DNA of 64,000 nt from an uncultured Ectothiorhodospiraceae bacterium (GCA_947259415.1 CAMYMI010000005.1:186001-250000), one strand, 5' to 3'. Shown: positions 8,447 through 18,758, counted from the stretch's first letter. The notes: generated from the letters alone by a model not told the origin. A program made the numbers and translations.

Positions 8447-9368
8447 CCATCAGCTGTCCGGCTATATCGGCCTGGTAGAGCTTGTCGAGCTCCCGGATGC
8501 AGGTCGGGCTGGTGACATTGATCTCGGTCAGATAATCGCCGATCACGTCGAGTCCGACGAACAACAGGCCCTGCTCACGCAACGCCGGGCCCACCTGGGC
8601 ACAGATCCAGCGGTCCCTGTCACTTAAGTCCACACCCTTGCCGGTGCCACCGGCTGCCAGGTTGCCGCGCGTCTCCCCGGCCGCCGGGATACGTGCCAGG
8701 GCTTGGGGAAACGGCTCGCCATCGATCATCAGGATGCGCTTGTCGCCCTGGGCGATTTCCGGGATAAAGCGCTGCGCCATGGCCGACCGGTTGCCATTGT
8801 CGGTGATGGTTTCCAGGATCACGTTGACATTGGGGTCGTCATGCCGGACCCGGAACACGGAGGCGCCACCCATGCCGTTCAGCGGCTTCACTACAATGTC
8901 ACCGTGCTCCTCCAGGAATTCCCTGAGCCGGGTCATATTGCGGCTGACGCGGGTTGGCGGGCAACACTCACCGAACCACGCGGTGTAGAGTTTTTCGCTG
9001 GCATTGCGCAGTGCGGCGGGCGGATTCACCACCAGCACGCCCTCCGCCTCGGCGCGTTCCAGCAGGAAGGTGGTGTACAGGTATTCCATGTCCACCGGCG
9101 GGTCCTTGCGCATCAGCAGCACATCCAGTGTGGCCAGCGGGCGGACCCCGGCCGTGTCTCGCTCAAACCAGCAGGCCGCGTCGTAGTGCACCTCGAGGGC
9201 GCTCATCTGCGCCAGGCAGCGCGTGTCCTGCAGGAACAGATCGGCCTGTTCCATGTAGAACAGCTCCCAGCCCCTCGCACGGGCGGCCAGCAGCATGGCC
9301 AGGGTACTGTCCTTGTGGAAGTTGATGGACTCGATCGGGTCCATCACTACTCCTAGTTTGATCGTCAT
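8421..9368 (-). CDS. gshB: Glutathione synthetase
   Basis: 315 residues from the ATG at 9368, matching the usual length; a longer in-frame extension to 9509 begins in non-conserved sequence and was dropped. ATP-grasp enzyme joining gamma-glutamylcysteine and glycine. Landmarks: N-terminal KLGVVMDPIESINFHKDS, then LRKDPPVDMEYLY (here LMRKDPP), GDIVVKPLNGMGGASVFR, and the C-terminal FVGLDVIGDYLTEINVTSPT. First gene of the minus-strand run and divergent from pilG, as in Pseudomonas. Confidence 0.97.
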   Translation of the reverse strand: MTIKLGVVMDPIESINFHKDSTLAMLLAARARGWELFYMEQADLFLQDTRCLAQMSALEVHYDAACWFERDTAGVRPLATLDVLLMRKDPPVDMEYLYTTFLLERAEAEGVLVVNPPAALRNASEKLYTAWFGECCPPTRVSRNMTRLREFLEEHGDIVVKPLNGMGGASVFRVRHDDPNVNVILETITDNGNRSAMAQRFIPEIAQGDKRILMIDGEPFPQALARIPAAGETRGNLAAGGTGKGVDLSDRDRWICAQVGPALREQGLLFVGLDVIGDYLTEINVTSPTCIRELDKLYQADIAGQLMDAIQQRIG

Positions 9369-9570
9369 GTGACGTAGTTCCCGGTATTGGTTCGCGCTGC
9401 AGGCGCTGGATAAAGTTTGCCGACGGATGGACGATAAATCGTTGTAGTTAAAGGCCAATAGTAACCAATTCGCCTGCAGCGCGTAATCGATGCCGGGCGG
9501 AAGCTGCACCAGGCCTACTGAAACACCCGGTGAAATTCTGGATTTTACATAAAGAACAATCAGGTATGTG
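9369..9570. promoter_or_regulatory. Divergent promoter region, gshB / pilG
   Basis: 202-bp spacer between divergently transcribed gshB and pilG. It must carry the start signals for the gshB-pyrK run and for the Pil-Chp operon. AT-rich stretches occur around 9410-9475 and 9540-9560, but no promoter hexamer pair is convincing by eye. The bases before pilG (AAAGAACAATCAGG) act as a weak ribosome site for the ATG at 9571. Confidence 0.5.
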
Positions 9571-10026
9571 ATGCGTAGCGGAGTTCAGACAAGCGAATAC
9601 GGGGTAGCCAGGGAGCCAGAGGAGGCGCCGGTCGCCAGCCCCGGTGTGAACCGGGGATTCACGGTCATGGTCATCGATGACAGCAAGACCATCCGGCGCA
9701 GTGCCCAGACACTGCTCAGGAAGGAGGGATTCAATGTGGTAACAGCGGTGGACGGTTTCGAGGCGCTCGGCAAGATCGCCGACCACGAACCCGACCTGAT
9801 CTTCCTTGATGTCATGATGCCGCGCCTGGACGGATACCAGACCTGCGCACTGATCAAGCATCACCAGGTGTTCCGCGATACACCGGTGGTGATGTTGTCC
9901 AGCAAGGACGGGCTGTTTGATCGTGCCCGCGGGCGGGTCGTGGGATCGGATCACTTTATTACCAAGCCGTTCACCCGGGAACAACTGCTGGCCGTCATCG
10001 AAGACTACGGTGACGCTGCTGACTGA
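9571..10026 (+). CDS. pilG: PilG, twitching-motility response regulator
   Basis: Single receiver domain, 151 residues, with a poorly conserved N-terminal extension of about 28 residues. Receiver landmarks: VMVIDDSKTIRRSAQTLL (acidic pair), phospho-Asp in LIFLDVMMPRLDGYQTC, conserved Ser in VVMLSSKDGLFDRAR and Lys in ITKPFTREQLL. The DGLFD and GRVVGSD stretches are PilG-specific. PilG receives phosphate from the ChpA/PilL kinase and promotes pilus extension and cAMP signalling in Pseudomonas. A GTG three bases upstream is an alternative start. Confidence 0.94.
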   Translation: MRSGVQTSEYGVAREPEEAPVASPGVNRGFTVMVIDDSKTIRRSAQTLLRKEGFNVVTAVDGFEALGKIADHEPDLIFLDVMMPRLDGYQTCALIKHHQVFRDTPVVMLSSKDGLFDRARGRVVGSDHFITKPFTREQLLAVIEDYGDAAD

Positions 10027-10096
10027 GCACCGGTCCGCGGCGTCGGTCCTGCCGAGATACGAGATTTTAACTCCAACCAGTAACGAGAGAACCACG

Positions 10097-10462
10097 ATGA
10101 CAAAAATCATGATCGTCGATGATTCCCCCACAGATACCTACCTGTTACAGGCGATACTGGAAAGAAACGGCTACCAGACGCTGACAGCGGAAAACGGTGA
10201 CGAGGGCATCGAGGTGGCGCGGCTGATCAAACCCGATCTCATCCTGATGGACGTTGTTATGCCGGAGATGAACGGATTCCAGGCGCTGCGTGTTCTGGGT
10301 TCCGACCCCGATACATCTTCGATTCCGGTGATCCTGGTGACCCGCAAGGACCAGAAGGTGGACCGTGCCTGGGGAATGCGTCAGGGCGCACGGGACTATA
10401 TCACCAAGCCTGTCAATGAAGGCGCACTGCTGCACACCATTAGTGAAACGCTGACTCACTAG
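10097..10462 (+). CDS. pilH: PilH, twitching-motility response regulator
   Basis: 121-residue single receiver domain. Start ATG at 10097 after AACGAGAG; an upstream in-frame extension overlaps pilG and is not homologous. MIVDDSPTDTYLLQAILE, phospho-Asp in LILMDVVMPEMNGFQALR, Thr in VILVTRKDQKVDRAWGMRQG and Lys in YITKPVNE are all present. PilH is the second CheY-like output of the Pil-Chp system, thought to favour retraction or act as a phosphate sink. The 70 bp gap to pilG holds no visible terminator. Confidence 0.95.
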   Translation: MTKIMIVDDSPTDTYLLQAILERNGYQTLTAENGDEGIEVARLIKPDLILMDVVMPEMNGFQALRVLGSDPDTSSIPVILVTRKDQKVDRAWGMRQGARDYITKPVNEGALLHTISETLTH

Positions 10463-10476
10463 GGGCACTGCACGCC

Positions 10477-11019
10477 ATGTCGGCCGTCACGATTATCGAT
10501 CCTGCAGCAATACTCAACGAGATTGATGAGCGTTGCCGGGTGGCTGCGGCCAACCTCCCGCAGAAACTCGAATCCAGTGATGCATTGTCCACCGTCTGTT
10601 TCCGGGTTGGCAGCAATCACCTGGTCGCGGAGCTGGGCGAGGTGGTTGAAATACTGACCTTTCCGGAAATGACGGTTGTTCCAAACACCCGGTCCTGGGT
10701 GTGCGGCCTCGCGAATATCCGCGGCAAGTTGCTGCCGGTGATCGACCTGAACAGGTACCTGGCCGGGACCGGCACCGCGGTAACCTTTCGTACCCGGGTA
10801 CTGGTGGTTGAATACCACGGTATCTACTCCGGCCTGGTGGTGGACGAGGTATTCGGCCTCAAGCATTTTTCCGAAGAGGCACGAATCGATGCGGTGTATT
10901 CCGATGAGAGGTTCAGGGAATACGTTAGCCATAGCTTTCGTGCCGGTGATCACGAGTGGGGGCTGATAAGCCTGTTCACCCTGGTTGAAGCACCACAGTT
11001 TCTGCAGACTGCGGTCTGA
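10477..11019 (+). CDS. pilI: PilI, CheW-like coupling protein
   Basis: 180-residue CheW-domain protein that couples the PilJ receptor to the ChpA kinase at the inner membrane. Landmarks: CFRVGSNHLVAELGEVVEIL, then VPNTRSWVCGLANIRGKLLPVIDL, and GLVVDEVFGLKHFS. Starts 14 bp after pilH. Its TGA stop is followed directly by the pilJ leader. Confidence 0.95.
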   Translation: MSAVTIIDPAAILNEIDERCRVAAANLPQKLESSDALSTVCFRVGSNHLVAELGEVVEILTFPEMTVVPNTRSWVCGLANIRGKLLPVIDLNRYLAGTGTAVTFRTRVLVVEYHGIYSGLVVDEVFGLKHFSEEARIDAVYSDERFREYVSHSFRAGDHEWGLISLFTLVEAPQFLQTAV

Positions 11020-11094
11020 TTGAATGTGCCGGCCAGGCCGGTTGAAGTGAACAGAGTTTTTCGAGTTGGAGATAAATCTGTCAGGAGACAGGAC

Positions 11095-13110
11095 ATGAGT
11101 GCAATATTCGATACAGAGTCGCCGGGTTTCAGTATCTGGGTGAAGTTTCTGGGTTTTACCATGCTGTTCGCCGCCTGCGCGATGGTGGGTATCATTGTCC
11201 ACATCAGCAGGCAGGCGGAGACTGATCAGCATAACCTGGTCACGTTCGGTGACCAGCAAATCCTCTCACAAGGTATGACTGCGAGTGCCATATCTGCCGC
11301 AGGCGGTGATCACGATGCCTTCGAACGATTAGCCCGGTCAAGGGAACGCTTCAACTTGTTGCTCGAGGAGCAGCGCGGTGAGTTCGAGCGCGCCCCGCTT
11401 CTTGGTGACAATGGCCTGCCCGAGGCCTACACACGCCTGCGGGCCAGCTGGGACAGTTTTGACCAGGGTCTTGCGCAGATCCTCGATGAGCAAGCATTAA
11501 TCATGTCGGTGGCCGAGACGACAAGAGTCATCAATGAAATCATGCCGCAGATCATCAAGCTCAACGAGGGTGTGGTGAACAGTCTGGTAAAGGACGCTGC
11601 CAGTGCCTCCCAGGTCGGCCATGCCAGTCACCAGTCCGTTCTTGGCGAGAGAATTGTAAACAGCATGAACAGTCTGCTGAGCAGTGCTGATCCACAAGCG
11701 ACCGCTGTTCGCCTTACGGGCAGTACCCGCGAGTTCGCTCGTGTGCTTGCCGGTCTTGTCAACGGGCGTAATGATATCCAGCCTGTGAGTGGCAAGTCGG
11801 CTCAGGCGAAATTGCGCAAGATTTCCAAGCTGTTCGGCCAGGTCAATGAGCATGCCGGCGTCGTTGCCGATAATACCGACAAACTGGCAGGAATCCAGGA
11901 TGCGCACGCTGCGCTAGCCACACGGCATGAACAACTCTACGCGGCGACAACCGGCCTCAAGGACGCTTATATCCTTGCGGTGGACAGTCGTTTGCTTGCT
12001 ACCGAGCTGATCTATCTGCTCGGTGCAGTCTTGCTTGTGGCGCTATTCTGGATCGGCATCGAAACAATGCGTACCCGGCGCCGCAGCAGCAAGGTGGTGG
12101 ATGATGAAAATGATCGTACCCAGGAGGCCATCCAGCGCCTGCTGGACGAGATGGGGGACCTGGCAGAGGGTGACCTGACGGTACGTGCCACGGTTACCGA
12201 GGATTATACGGGTGCGATCGCCGACTCGATCAACGTGACAGTTGACTCGCTGCGCGGCCTGGTCAAAACCATTAATGACACGGCCACGCAGATGTCCTCC
12301 TCCGTGCGCGAGACCGAAAATATTGCAGCGCAATTGTCAGCGGCCAGCAGACAGCAGTCCAGTGACATCACCACGGCCGGATCCGCCATCAACAAGATGG
12401 CGACCTCCCTGAACGAGATGTCCAGCGATGCCAGCGAGTCCTCCAAGGTCGCGATGCAGTCGGTCGAGATCGCCAAGAAAGGCGGTAATGTCGTGAAGCG
12501 CACGATGGAAGGCATGGACACGATTCGCGAGCATATCCAGGAGACATCGAAACGGGTCAAACGGCTGGGCGAGAGCTCCCAGGAGATCGGCGATATCGTC
12601 GAGCTGATCAACGATATCGCGGAGCAGACCAACATCCTTGCACTCAACGCCTCGATACAAGCGGCCATGGCAGGCGAGGCGGGACGGGGCTTTGCGGTGG
12701 TCGCCGACGAGGTACAGCGTCTGGCCGAGCGTTCCGCGAATGCGACCAAGCAGATTGAGGCACTGGTCAAGACCATTCAGGCCGATACCAACGAAGCGGT
12801 CATATCCATGGAGAAGAGCACCGCCGGTGTGGTAAGTGGTGCGCAGCAGGCAGAAAATGCCGGCGATGCGCTGGAAGAGATCGAGAATGTATCCGAGCAA
12901 CTGGCAAGTCTGATCCAGACTATCTCGGGCACAGCCCGGCAGCAGGCCGGTGCGGCGGCAGAGATATCGAAGACCATGAATGGTATTCAGGATATCACCA
13001 CACAAACATCCACGGGTGCGGATCACACCTCGGGGTCCATCGGTGAACTGAGCCGGCTGGCACAGGACCTCGGTAAATCGGTTGCCGGCTTCAAGCTGCC
13101 GCAGTCATAA
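11095..13110 (+). CDS. pilJ: PilJ, methyl-accepting chemotaxis receptor of the Pil-Chp system
   Basis: 671 residues from the ATG at 11095, which has a good AGGAGA site about 8 bases upstream; an in-frame TTG at 11020 would add 25 residues. Transmembrane segments at about 16-38 and 303-325 enclose a periplasmic sensor region of about 265 residues. A HAMP region follows (LLDEMGDLAEGDLTVRA), then the signalling helices with the hairpin tip DIAEQTNILALNASIQAAM and GRGFAVVADEVQRLAERS. Senses surface contact or pilin in Pseudomonas. The usual neighbour pilK (CheR-type methyltransferase) is absent from the next position. Confidence 0.95.
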   Translation: MSAIFDTESPGFSIWVKFLGFTMLFAACAMVGIIVHISRQAETDQHNLVTFGDQQILSQGMTASAISAAGGDHDAFERLARSRERFNLLLEEQRGEFERAPLLGDNGLPEAYTRLRASWDSFDQGLAQILDEQALIMSVAETTRVINEIMPQIIKLNEGVVNSLVKDAASASQVGHASHQSVLGERIVNSMNSLLSSADPQATAVRLTGSTREFARVLAGLVNGRNDIQPVSGKSAQAKLRKISKLFGQVNEHAGVVADNTDKLAGIQDAHAALATRHEQLYAATTGLKDAYILAVDSRLLATELIYLLGAVLLVALFWIGIETMRTRRRSSKVVDDENDRTQEAIQRLLDEMGDLAEGDLTVRATVTEDYTGAIADSINVTVDSLRGLVKTINDTATQMSSSVRETENIAAQLSAASRQQSSDITTAGSAINKMATSLNEMSSDASESSKVAMQSVEIAKKGGNVVKRTMEGMDTIREHIQETSKRVKRLGESSQEIGDIVELINDIAEQTNILALNASIQAAMAGEAGRGFAVVADEVQRLAERSANATKQIEALVKTIQADTNEAVISMEKSTAGVVSGAQQAENAGDALEEIENVSEQLASLIQTISGTARQQAGAAAEISKTMNGIQDITTQTSTGADHTSGSIGELSRLAQDLGKSVAGFKLPQS

Positions 13111-13139
13111 GCAGTGACCCCTCCAGGCCGGAAAACAAT

Positions 13140-16100
13140 ATGAGTGAGGCAGTCGATTTCAGCGCGCTGGGCTGGGTCCGAGAGGCGCTGACTGAAACCC
13201 TGCAGCGTGCGCGCGTGTGTCTGCAGGACTATGCAGAAGATCCCGCACGTCAGGATTGCCTGGAGGACTGCATAACCCACCTGCACCAGGCCCGCGGTTC
13301 CCTCCAGATGGTTGAATTGATGGCTGCGGAACAATTGGTCCTGGAAATGGAGGGTGTCGTTGATGCCCTGATCCAGTCACGAATCAATCCCCGGGAGGCC
13401 GGCCTCGAGATCCTGATGCAGGCCTTTCTGCAGTTGCCGGGTTACCTGTCACGGCTCGGTAGCGGCCGGCGCGAGGTGCCTGGGGTATTGCTGCCGGTCA
13501 TCAACGAGCTGCGCGCGGTGCGTGGCATCGGTCCATTATCCGTGAGTTTCACATTCCATCCGGACCTGACAGTCCCGCTGCCAGCGACGGTTTATAAACA
13601 GCATAAGACGGCCGGGCTGCCCCCTGTGCAGGAGCTGGCCCGTAACCAGCGGGCACGCTTCCAGTCCGGCCTGCTGCAATGGTACCGGGGTGCGGACGCA
13701 CGCCCGGGGCTGGAGGAACTGCGTGCAGCCCTTGCGTACCTGCAGCAGGCCGCGGAAATGGAAGCATCAGCCCGGCTCTGGTGGTTCAGTGCCGGCTTCA
13801 TTGAGTGTCTGACCGAGCCGGGCCCGAAGGCCCCAACCGAAATCAAGCAGCTATGCGGACAGATCGATCGCCAGATCAAGCGCTTGATCGAAGTCGGTGA
13901 ACCGGATTTTTCCAAATCAATACCCGCAGACCTGTTGCACGCGTTGCTGTTCCATGTTGTTCAGGCAGACTGCAGTGCGGACTGCCCGGTTGCAATCAGG
14001 CAACTGTATGAGTCAGCAGACCAGTCGCCGGATGACGCAGCTGTGGCGACCGAAGGTATGGCCGGGCGCAGCAGTGAACTGCTGGATACGGCCGCGTCCG
14101 CAGCCGTGATGGCGCTCGGGGAGATCCAGGAACAGCTGGACGGATTCATCCGTGCCGGCATGCAAGACCCGGCAGACCTGGTGCCGATCGCGGACAGGAT
14201 CCATGCACTGGGCAACAGCATCGACATGATCGGCCTGGAAGAGGCCAGCCGGGTGCTTGCAGAGCAGGGGCAGCGTATTCGCAACCTCGGTGAGGGCAGA
14301 CAGGCGGTCGATGAACCGGTGTTGATGGACGTGGCCCAGGCCATGATTGCAGTCGAGACGGCACTCCATGGAATTCTGGATAATGAGCCGGGAGCGGCGC
14401 AACCGCCGTGCAACGGGAGATATGCCTACCGCCAGGGACTCAGTGCTGTTATGCACGCTGCTGTTGCGGACATGGTGCAGGCCAAGCAACGACTCGATGA
14501 CTACATCCGTAAACCGCAACAGGCAACCGGGCTCGATCAGGTCCCACCGCTACTCAATCGGATCAAGGGCGGCTTGCAGCTTGCCGGACAGGGGCGTGCC
14601 GCAGCACTCGTACAGCAGATCGGCGACTATGTGTCGCAAGGCCTGATGCATGGCGCTCAGTTACCGAATGATGACCAGCTGGACAGCCTGGCTGATGCCA
14701 TTTGCAGTATCGAATATTTTGTCGAGGAGTTGGATAGAAACCCGCTCTACAGCGGCATGATGCTTGATGTCGCGGAAATGAGCCTTGCCAGGCTGAGCAA
14801 CCAGGGTTCCGGGCCAGCTACCTGCCCGGCAGTCGCGGCTGAGGCACCGGTTCAGGAGCAAGCGCCGGTGATTACGGAATCACGGTTCATAGACCCGGAC
14901 GTGGACCAGGAGATCCTCGATATCTTCATCGAAGAGGCGGAAGAGACACTGCAAGGCCTCGCGCAGCTGATACCACAATGGACAGCGGACCCCGGCGATA
15001 CCCATGCCATGGAATCAATCCAGCGGGCGTTCCACTCGCTCAAGGGGAATGGACGCATGGTCGGTGCGCTGCTACTGGGTGAATTCGCCTGGGCCTTCGA
15101 GCAGTTGCTCAATAAGCTGATGGATGGCGTCATTGAGTACCGCGAGGGCCTGGAGGTCCTGCTACTGGACGCGTGCCAGGCCCTGGTACAGCTGCTCACA
15201 CAGGTCAAGGGCGGTCCGGCAACGGAACTTGATATCAATGACCTGGCCGCGCGGGCACAGGCATTCCCCGACGCGGCGATGCAACCGGTTGCACAGGATG
15301 CACCTTCACCACCACAACCGGTGGAAGTGGCTGCCCCTGCCGACGCTGGCATGGGCGCCAGCGCGGACCCGGTTGAGGAACTGCCGGTGCTTGCTGCGGA
15401 TGCCGATCCGGAGATTGTCGAGATCTTCCTGGAAGAGGCGACCGAGGAGTATGTCTCGATCGCGCAATGGCTGCCCGCGTGGATCGGCAGCCCGGACAAC
15501 CGGGATGAACTGGAGGGCATACGTCGGTCGTTTCACACCCTGAAGGGCAGTGGCCGGGTGGCCGGTGCGCTGCGGACCGGTGAGTTTGCCTGGGCCATCG
15601 AAAACCTTCTGAATCACATAATGGACGGCTCCATCGAGGTCGGTGCAGATCATCTTGCGCTGCTCGGGCAGGTGCCCGATGCCCTGTCCGGATTGATTGC
15701 CGAGGTCGCTGACGGCAGCGGGCCGGCAACCGATTATCGCGCACTGATGGCCTGTGCAGACAGCCTGGCCCGAGGTGAGCCTGCCCCGGCGGACATCCAG
15801 ATGCGTGCGGATGCGGGCAGTGTACAGGCAGGGATGGATGCGTCTACCAGCAGTACTGATATCGGTGAATCCCGCCATGTCGTGTCCGCGCCCGCCGAGG
15901 TGGAGCAGGACGCGGAACCGGAATTCATCGCTATCTTTGCGCGCGAGTGCCGTGACCACCTCACTGCAATCCGTGATTTCCTGGATTCCTGCGAGCAGGC
16001 ACACGAGCCCTGCACGGTATCGGAACCTCTTTACCGGGCCCTGCATACTTTGTCCGGCATCGCTGATTCAGCCGATGTGCAATCCATCCGGGACCTGGCC

Positions 16101-18758
16101 GGCGATCTGTATATCTATTTCGATGGGCTGCGCAAGGCACAACGGCCAGTCAGCGCAGCATCCCTTGATGTCCTGCAGGCGTGCGTCGTTACCATATCCG
16201 ACCTTGTCGAGAGACTGCCGGGCAGGTCATTTGATGCCAGCGGGATGCAAGCATTGCGCTCACGTATCGCCGCCCTGCAGCAGGACGATCGGCAGGCCGG
16301 GCAGACACAGCCCGGGGAACAGCCAGCCGACCCGTATGCGGAACTTGATCCAGAGCTGCTGGAGGTATTTCTGGATGAGGCCAGTGAAATCATCGACAAC
16401 AGCGAGACGACGCTCCGCGCCTGGTCAAGGGAGCCGGGCAATACATTGCTGATTGATGAGTTTCAGCGTCAGTTGCACACACTCAAGGGCGGGGCGCGCA
16501 TGGTAGGCATTCTCGCTATCGGCAATCTGAGTCACTGCCTCGAGTCGCTGGTGATTCGGGTCGTTGACGGGCATGTCGGCATGTCAACACATCTGTTTGC
16601 ACACCTGCAGGAGGCGCATGACCGACTGGCTGACATGCTCGGGCAGGTCAAGCTGCGGAATCTGCCGGATGACATTGAAGAGCTGCAGGCCGCTCTGGAT
16701 AACTTCGGGATCGGAGATGACGAAGTAGAGGTACGGGACGCGGCCCGGGGGACAGGCCTGGAAATGAATGTCGAGCGCGCACCTGCAGCGGAGCCGGAAG
16801 CGGATACAGTAAGTGATGCGGAGGCCGCGGAGCAGGCGGTGATACAGGCCTTGCAGGGTAGCACCGTGGTAGAGGGCGAGGTCATGCCGCGGCGCATGGA
16901 GCGGCGCAAGTCCTCGCGTGTCCGTGGTGAGCAGGTGCGGGTTCAGGCAGGCCTGCTCGATGACCTGGTCAACAATGCCGGCGAAATGAGCATATACAGA
17001 TCAAGGCTGGAACAGCAGGTCGGAGCGTACCGGTTCAACCTGGCGGAGCTGGAACAGACCACCAACCGCCTGCGTGACAAACTGCGGCAGCTGGAGATCG
17101 AAACCGAGACCCAGATCCTGTCCCGCTACGAACAGGAGTCCGATGCGCGCAACCCGGACTTTGATCCGCTGGAGATGGATCGTTATTCAAACCTGCAGCA
17201 GTTGTCGCGCTCGCTGCTGGAAAGTATCAGTGACCTGCATAGTATCCAGGAGCTGCTGGCGGGCACGACACGTGAGGCCGAGACCCTGCTGTTGCAGCAG
17301 TCGCGTGTCAATACCCGCCTGCAGGAAGGTTTTATACGGACGCGCATGGTCCAGTTTGCCGGACTTGCGCCACGCCTGCGTCGTGTGGTGCGTCAGTCTG
17401 CCCAGGAGCTGGGCAAGCAGGTCGAACTCAGGCTTGAGGGAGCGGAAAGCGAGATGGATCGTGCTCTGGTGGACAGGATCGTCGCGCCACTGGAGCATAT
17501 GTTGCGCAATGCCGTGGACCACGGCATTGAGAGGCCCGGTGAGCGCAGCAAGGCTGGCAAGCCCAAGACCGGCACCATCAAGATTGTACTGCAAAGGGAA
17601 GGGCCGGAGATCGTGCTGCGCATTGCCGACGACGGCAAGGGTCTTGACCGCGATGCGATCCATGACCAGGCAGTCGAACACGGACTGATAGCAGACGCCT
17701 CGGACCTTTCGGACACAGAGATTATGCAGTTCATCCTGCAAACAGGTTTCAGCACTGCCAGCAAGGTGACACAGATCTCGGGGCGCGGCGTCGGTATGGA
17801 TGTCGTCAACAGCGAGGTCAAACAACTTGGCGGGTCACTGCAAATCGAGTCCAGCCCGGGGGTGGGTAGCGTATTCAGCGTGCGGTTGCCGTATACCCTG
17901 GCGCTTAATCAGGCACTGCTGGTCAAGGCGGGTGACGACACCTACTGTGTCCCGCTCAGCGGTATCGAGGGTGTGGCCCGTGTGAGCATAGAGGAACTCG
18001 CTGCCTGTTATGCGACACCGGGCGCACAGTTCGAGTACGCCGGCAATGGTTACCAGCTGCAACATCTCGCGACATTGCTGACCCGGTCCACCATGGACCC
18101 TGCGTCCGTGCAGGGGCGTGTACCGGTGCTGCTGGCGCGCATCAGCGGCAAACGAATTGCCCTGCAGCTGGAGGCACTGATCGGAAACCGTGAGATCGTT
18201 GTCAAGCCGCTGGGCGCACAACTCAGCGCGGTCAACGGGGTATCGGGCGCCACGATCCTGGGTGATGGCCGGGTCGTTCTTATACTGGACCTCGCGGCCG
18301 TACTACGTGCCGGTAGCAGGCCGGGCGTTGCCGGGCAGAAATCCCGGCGCGGCGAGCGCGGCAAGCTGGTGGTGATGGTGGTTGACGATTCGATCACGGT
18401 ACGCAAGGTCACAACCCGATTACTGGAACGGAATGGATTTACCGTGGTGACGGCCCGGGACGGACTCGATGCCATCAGCCAGCTGCAGGAATGCATCCCT
18501 GACATGATGCTGCTTGATATCGAGATGCCGCGTATGGACGGATTCGAGCTGGCGACTCACATGCGCAACGAGGACCGCTTCAGGCATATTCCGATTACCA
18601 TGGTGACCTCAAGAACGGGCGACAAGCACCGCAAGCGTGCTGCCCAGATCGGTGTCAATGAATACCTGGGCAAGCCCTACCAGGAACATCAACTGTTGAA
18701 CACGATCCAGCGGCTGATCGGTATGCCGGCTAAGGATCGGGAGGCATTGAACGGATGA
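13140..18758 (+). CDS. chpA: ChpA/PilL, hybrid CheA-type kinase with serial phosphotransfer domains
   Basis: 1872-residue cytoplasmic kinase. Seven Hpt-like helical modules are seen. Three carry the full HxxKG core (His632, His799, His1113), and one has His969 but SG in place of KG (HTLSG). The first (His49, HQARG) and second (about residue 356, HALGN) are degenerate, and the third (about 475) has Asn in place of His. Then come a dimerisation helix pair (about 1260-1420), the ATPase domain (N box LRNAVDHGIERP near 1455, IADDGKGLD, GRGVGMDVV), a CheW-like domain (about 1585-1720) and a C-terminal receiver (acidic pair 1749-1750, phospho-Asp 1793, LLDIEMPRMDGFE). Shorter than Pseudomonas ChpA (about 2470). 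The stop overlaps chpC by 4 bp. Confidence 0.96.
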   Translation: MSEAVDFSALGWVREALTETLQRARVCLQDYAEDPARQDCLEDCITHLHQARGSLQMVELMAAEQLVLEMEGVVDALIQSRINPREAGLEILMQAFLQLPGYLSRLGSGRREVPGVLLPVINELRAVRGIGPLSVSFTFHPDLTVPLPATVYKQHKTAGLPPVQELARNQRARFQSGLLQWYRGADARPGLEELRAALAYLQQAAEMEASARLWWFSAGFIECLTEPGPKAPTEIKQLCGQIDRQIKRLIEVGEPDFSKSIPADLLHALLFHVVQADCSADCPVAIRQLYESADQSPDDAAVATEGMAGRSSELLDTAASAAVMALGEIQEQLDGFIRAGMQDPADLVPIADRIHALGNSIDMIGLEEASRVLAEQGQRIRNLGEGRQAVDEPVLMDVAQAMIAVETALHGILDNEPGAAQPPCNGRYAYRQGLSAVMHAAVADMVQAKQRLDDYIRKPQQATGLDQVPPLLNRIKGGLQLAGQGRAAALVQQIGDYVSQGLMHGAQLPNDDQLDSLADAICSIEYFVEELDRNPLYSGMMLDVAEMSLARLSNQGSGPATCPAVAAEAPVQEQAPVITESRFIDPDVDQEILDIFIEEAEETLQGLAQLIPQWTADPGDTHAMESIQRAFHSLKGNGRMVGALLLGEFAWAFEQLLNKLMDGVIEYREGLEVLLLDACQALVQLLTQVKGGPATELDINDLAARAQAFPDAAMQPVAQDAPSPPQPVEVAAPADAGMGASADPVEELPVLAADADPEIVEIFLEEATEEYVSIAQWLPAWIGSPDNRDELEGIRRSFHTLKGSGRVAGALRTGEFAWAIENLLNHIMDGSIEVGADHLALLGQVPDALSGLIAEVADGSGPATDYRALMACADSLARGEPAPADIQMRADAGSVQAGMDASTSSTDIGESRHVVSAPAEVEQDAEPEFIAIFARECRDHLTAIRDFLDSCEQAHEPCTVSEPLYRALHTLSGIADSADVQSIRDLAGDLYIYFDGLRKAQRPVSAASLDVLQACVVTISDLVERLPGRSFDASGMQALRSRIAALQQDDRQAGQTQPGEQPADPYAELDPELLEVFLDEASEIIDNSETTLRAWSREPGNTLLIDEFQRQLHTLKGGARMVGILAIGNLSHCLESLVIRVVDGHVGMSTHLFAHLQEAHDRLADMLGQVKLRNLPDDIEELQAALDNFGIGDDEVEVRDAARGTGLEMNVERAPAAEPEADTVSDAEAAEQAVIQALQGSTVVEGEVMPRRMERRKSSRVRGEQVRVQAGLLDDLVNNAGEMSIYRSRLEQQVGAYRFNLAELEQTTNRLRDKLRQLEIETETQILSRYEQESDARNPDFDPLEMDRYSNLQQLSRSLLESISDLHSIQELLAGTTREAETLLLQQSRVNTRLQEGFIRTRMVQFAGLAPRLRRVVRQSAQELGKQVELRLEGAESEMDRALVDRIVAPLEHMLRNAVDHGIERPGERSKAGKPKTGTIKIVLQREGPEIVLRIADDGKGLDRDAIHDQAVEHGLIADASDLSDTEIMQFILQTGFSTASKVTQISGRGVGMDVVNSEVKQLGGSLQIESSPGVGSVFSVRLPYTLALNQALLVKAGDDTYCVPLSGIEGVARVSIEELAACYATPGAQFEYAGNGYQLQHLATLLTRSTMDPASVQGRVPVLLARISGKRIALQLEALIGNREIVVKPLGAQLSAVNGVSGATILGDGRVVLILDLAAVLRAGSRPGVAGQKSRRGERGKLVVMVVDDSITVRKVTTRLLERNGFTVVTARDGLDAISQLQECIPDMMLLDIEMPRMDGFELATHMRNEDRFRHIPITMVTSRTGDKHRKRAAQIGVNEYLGKPYQEHQLLNTIQRLIGMPAKDREALNG

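Noticed and set aside
9448-10131. 227-codon minus-strand frame over pilG
   Set aside because: It is the antisense of pilG/pilH receiver sequence, with no coding features of its own.
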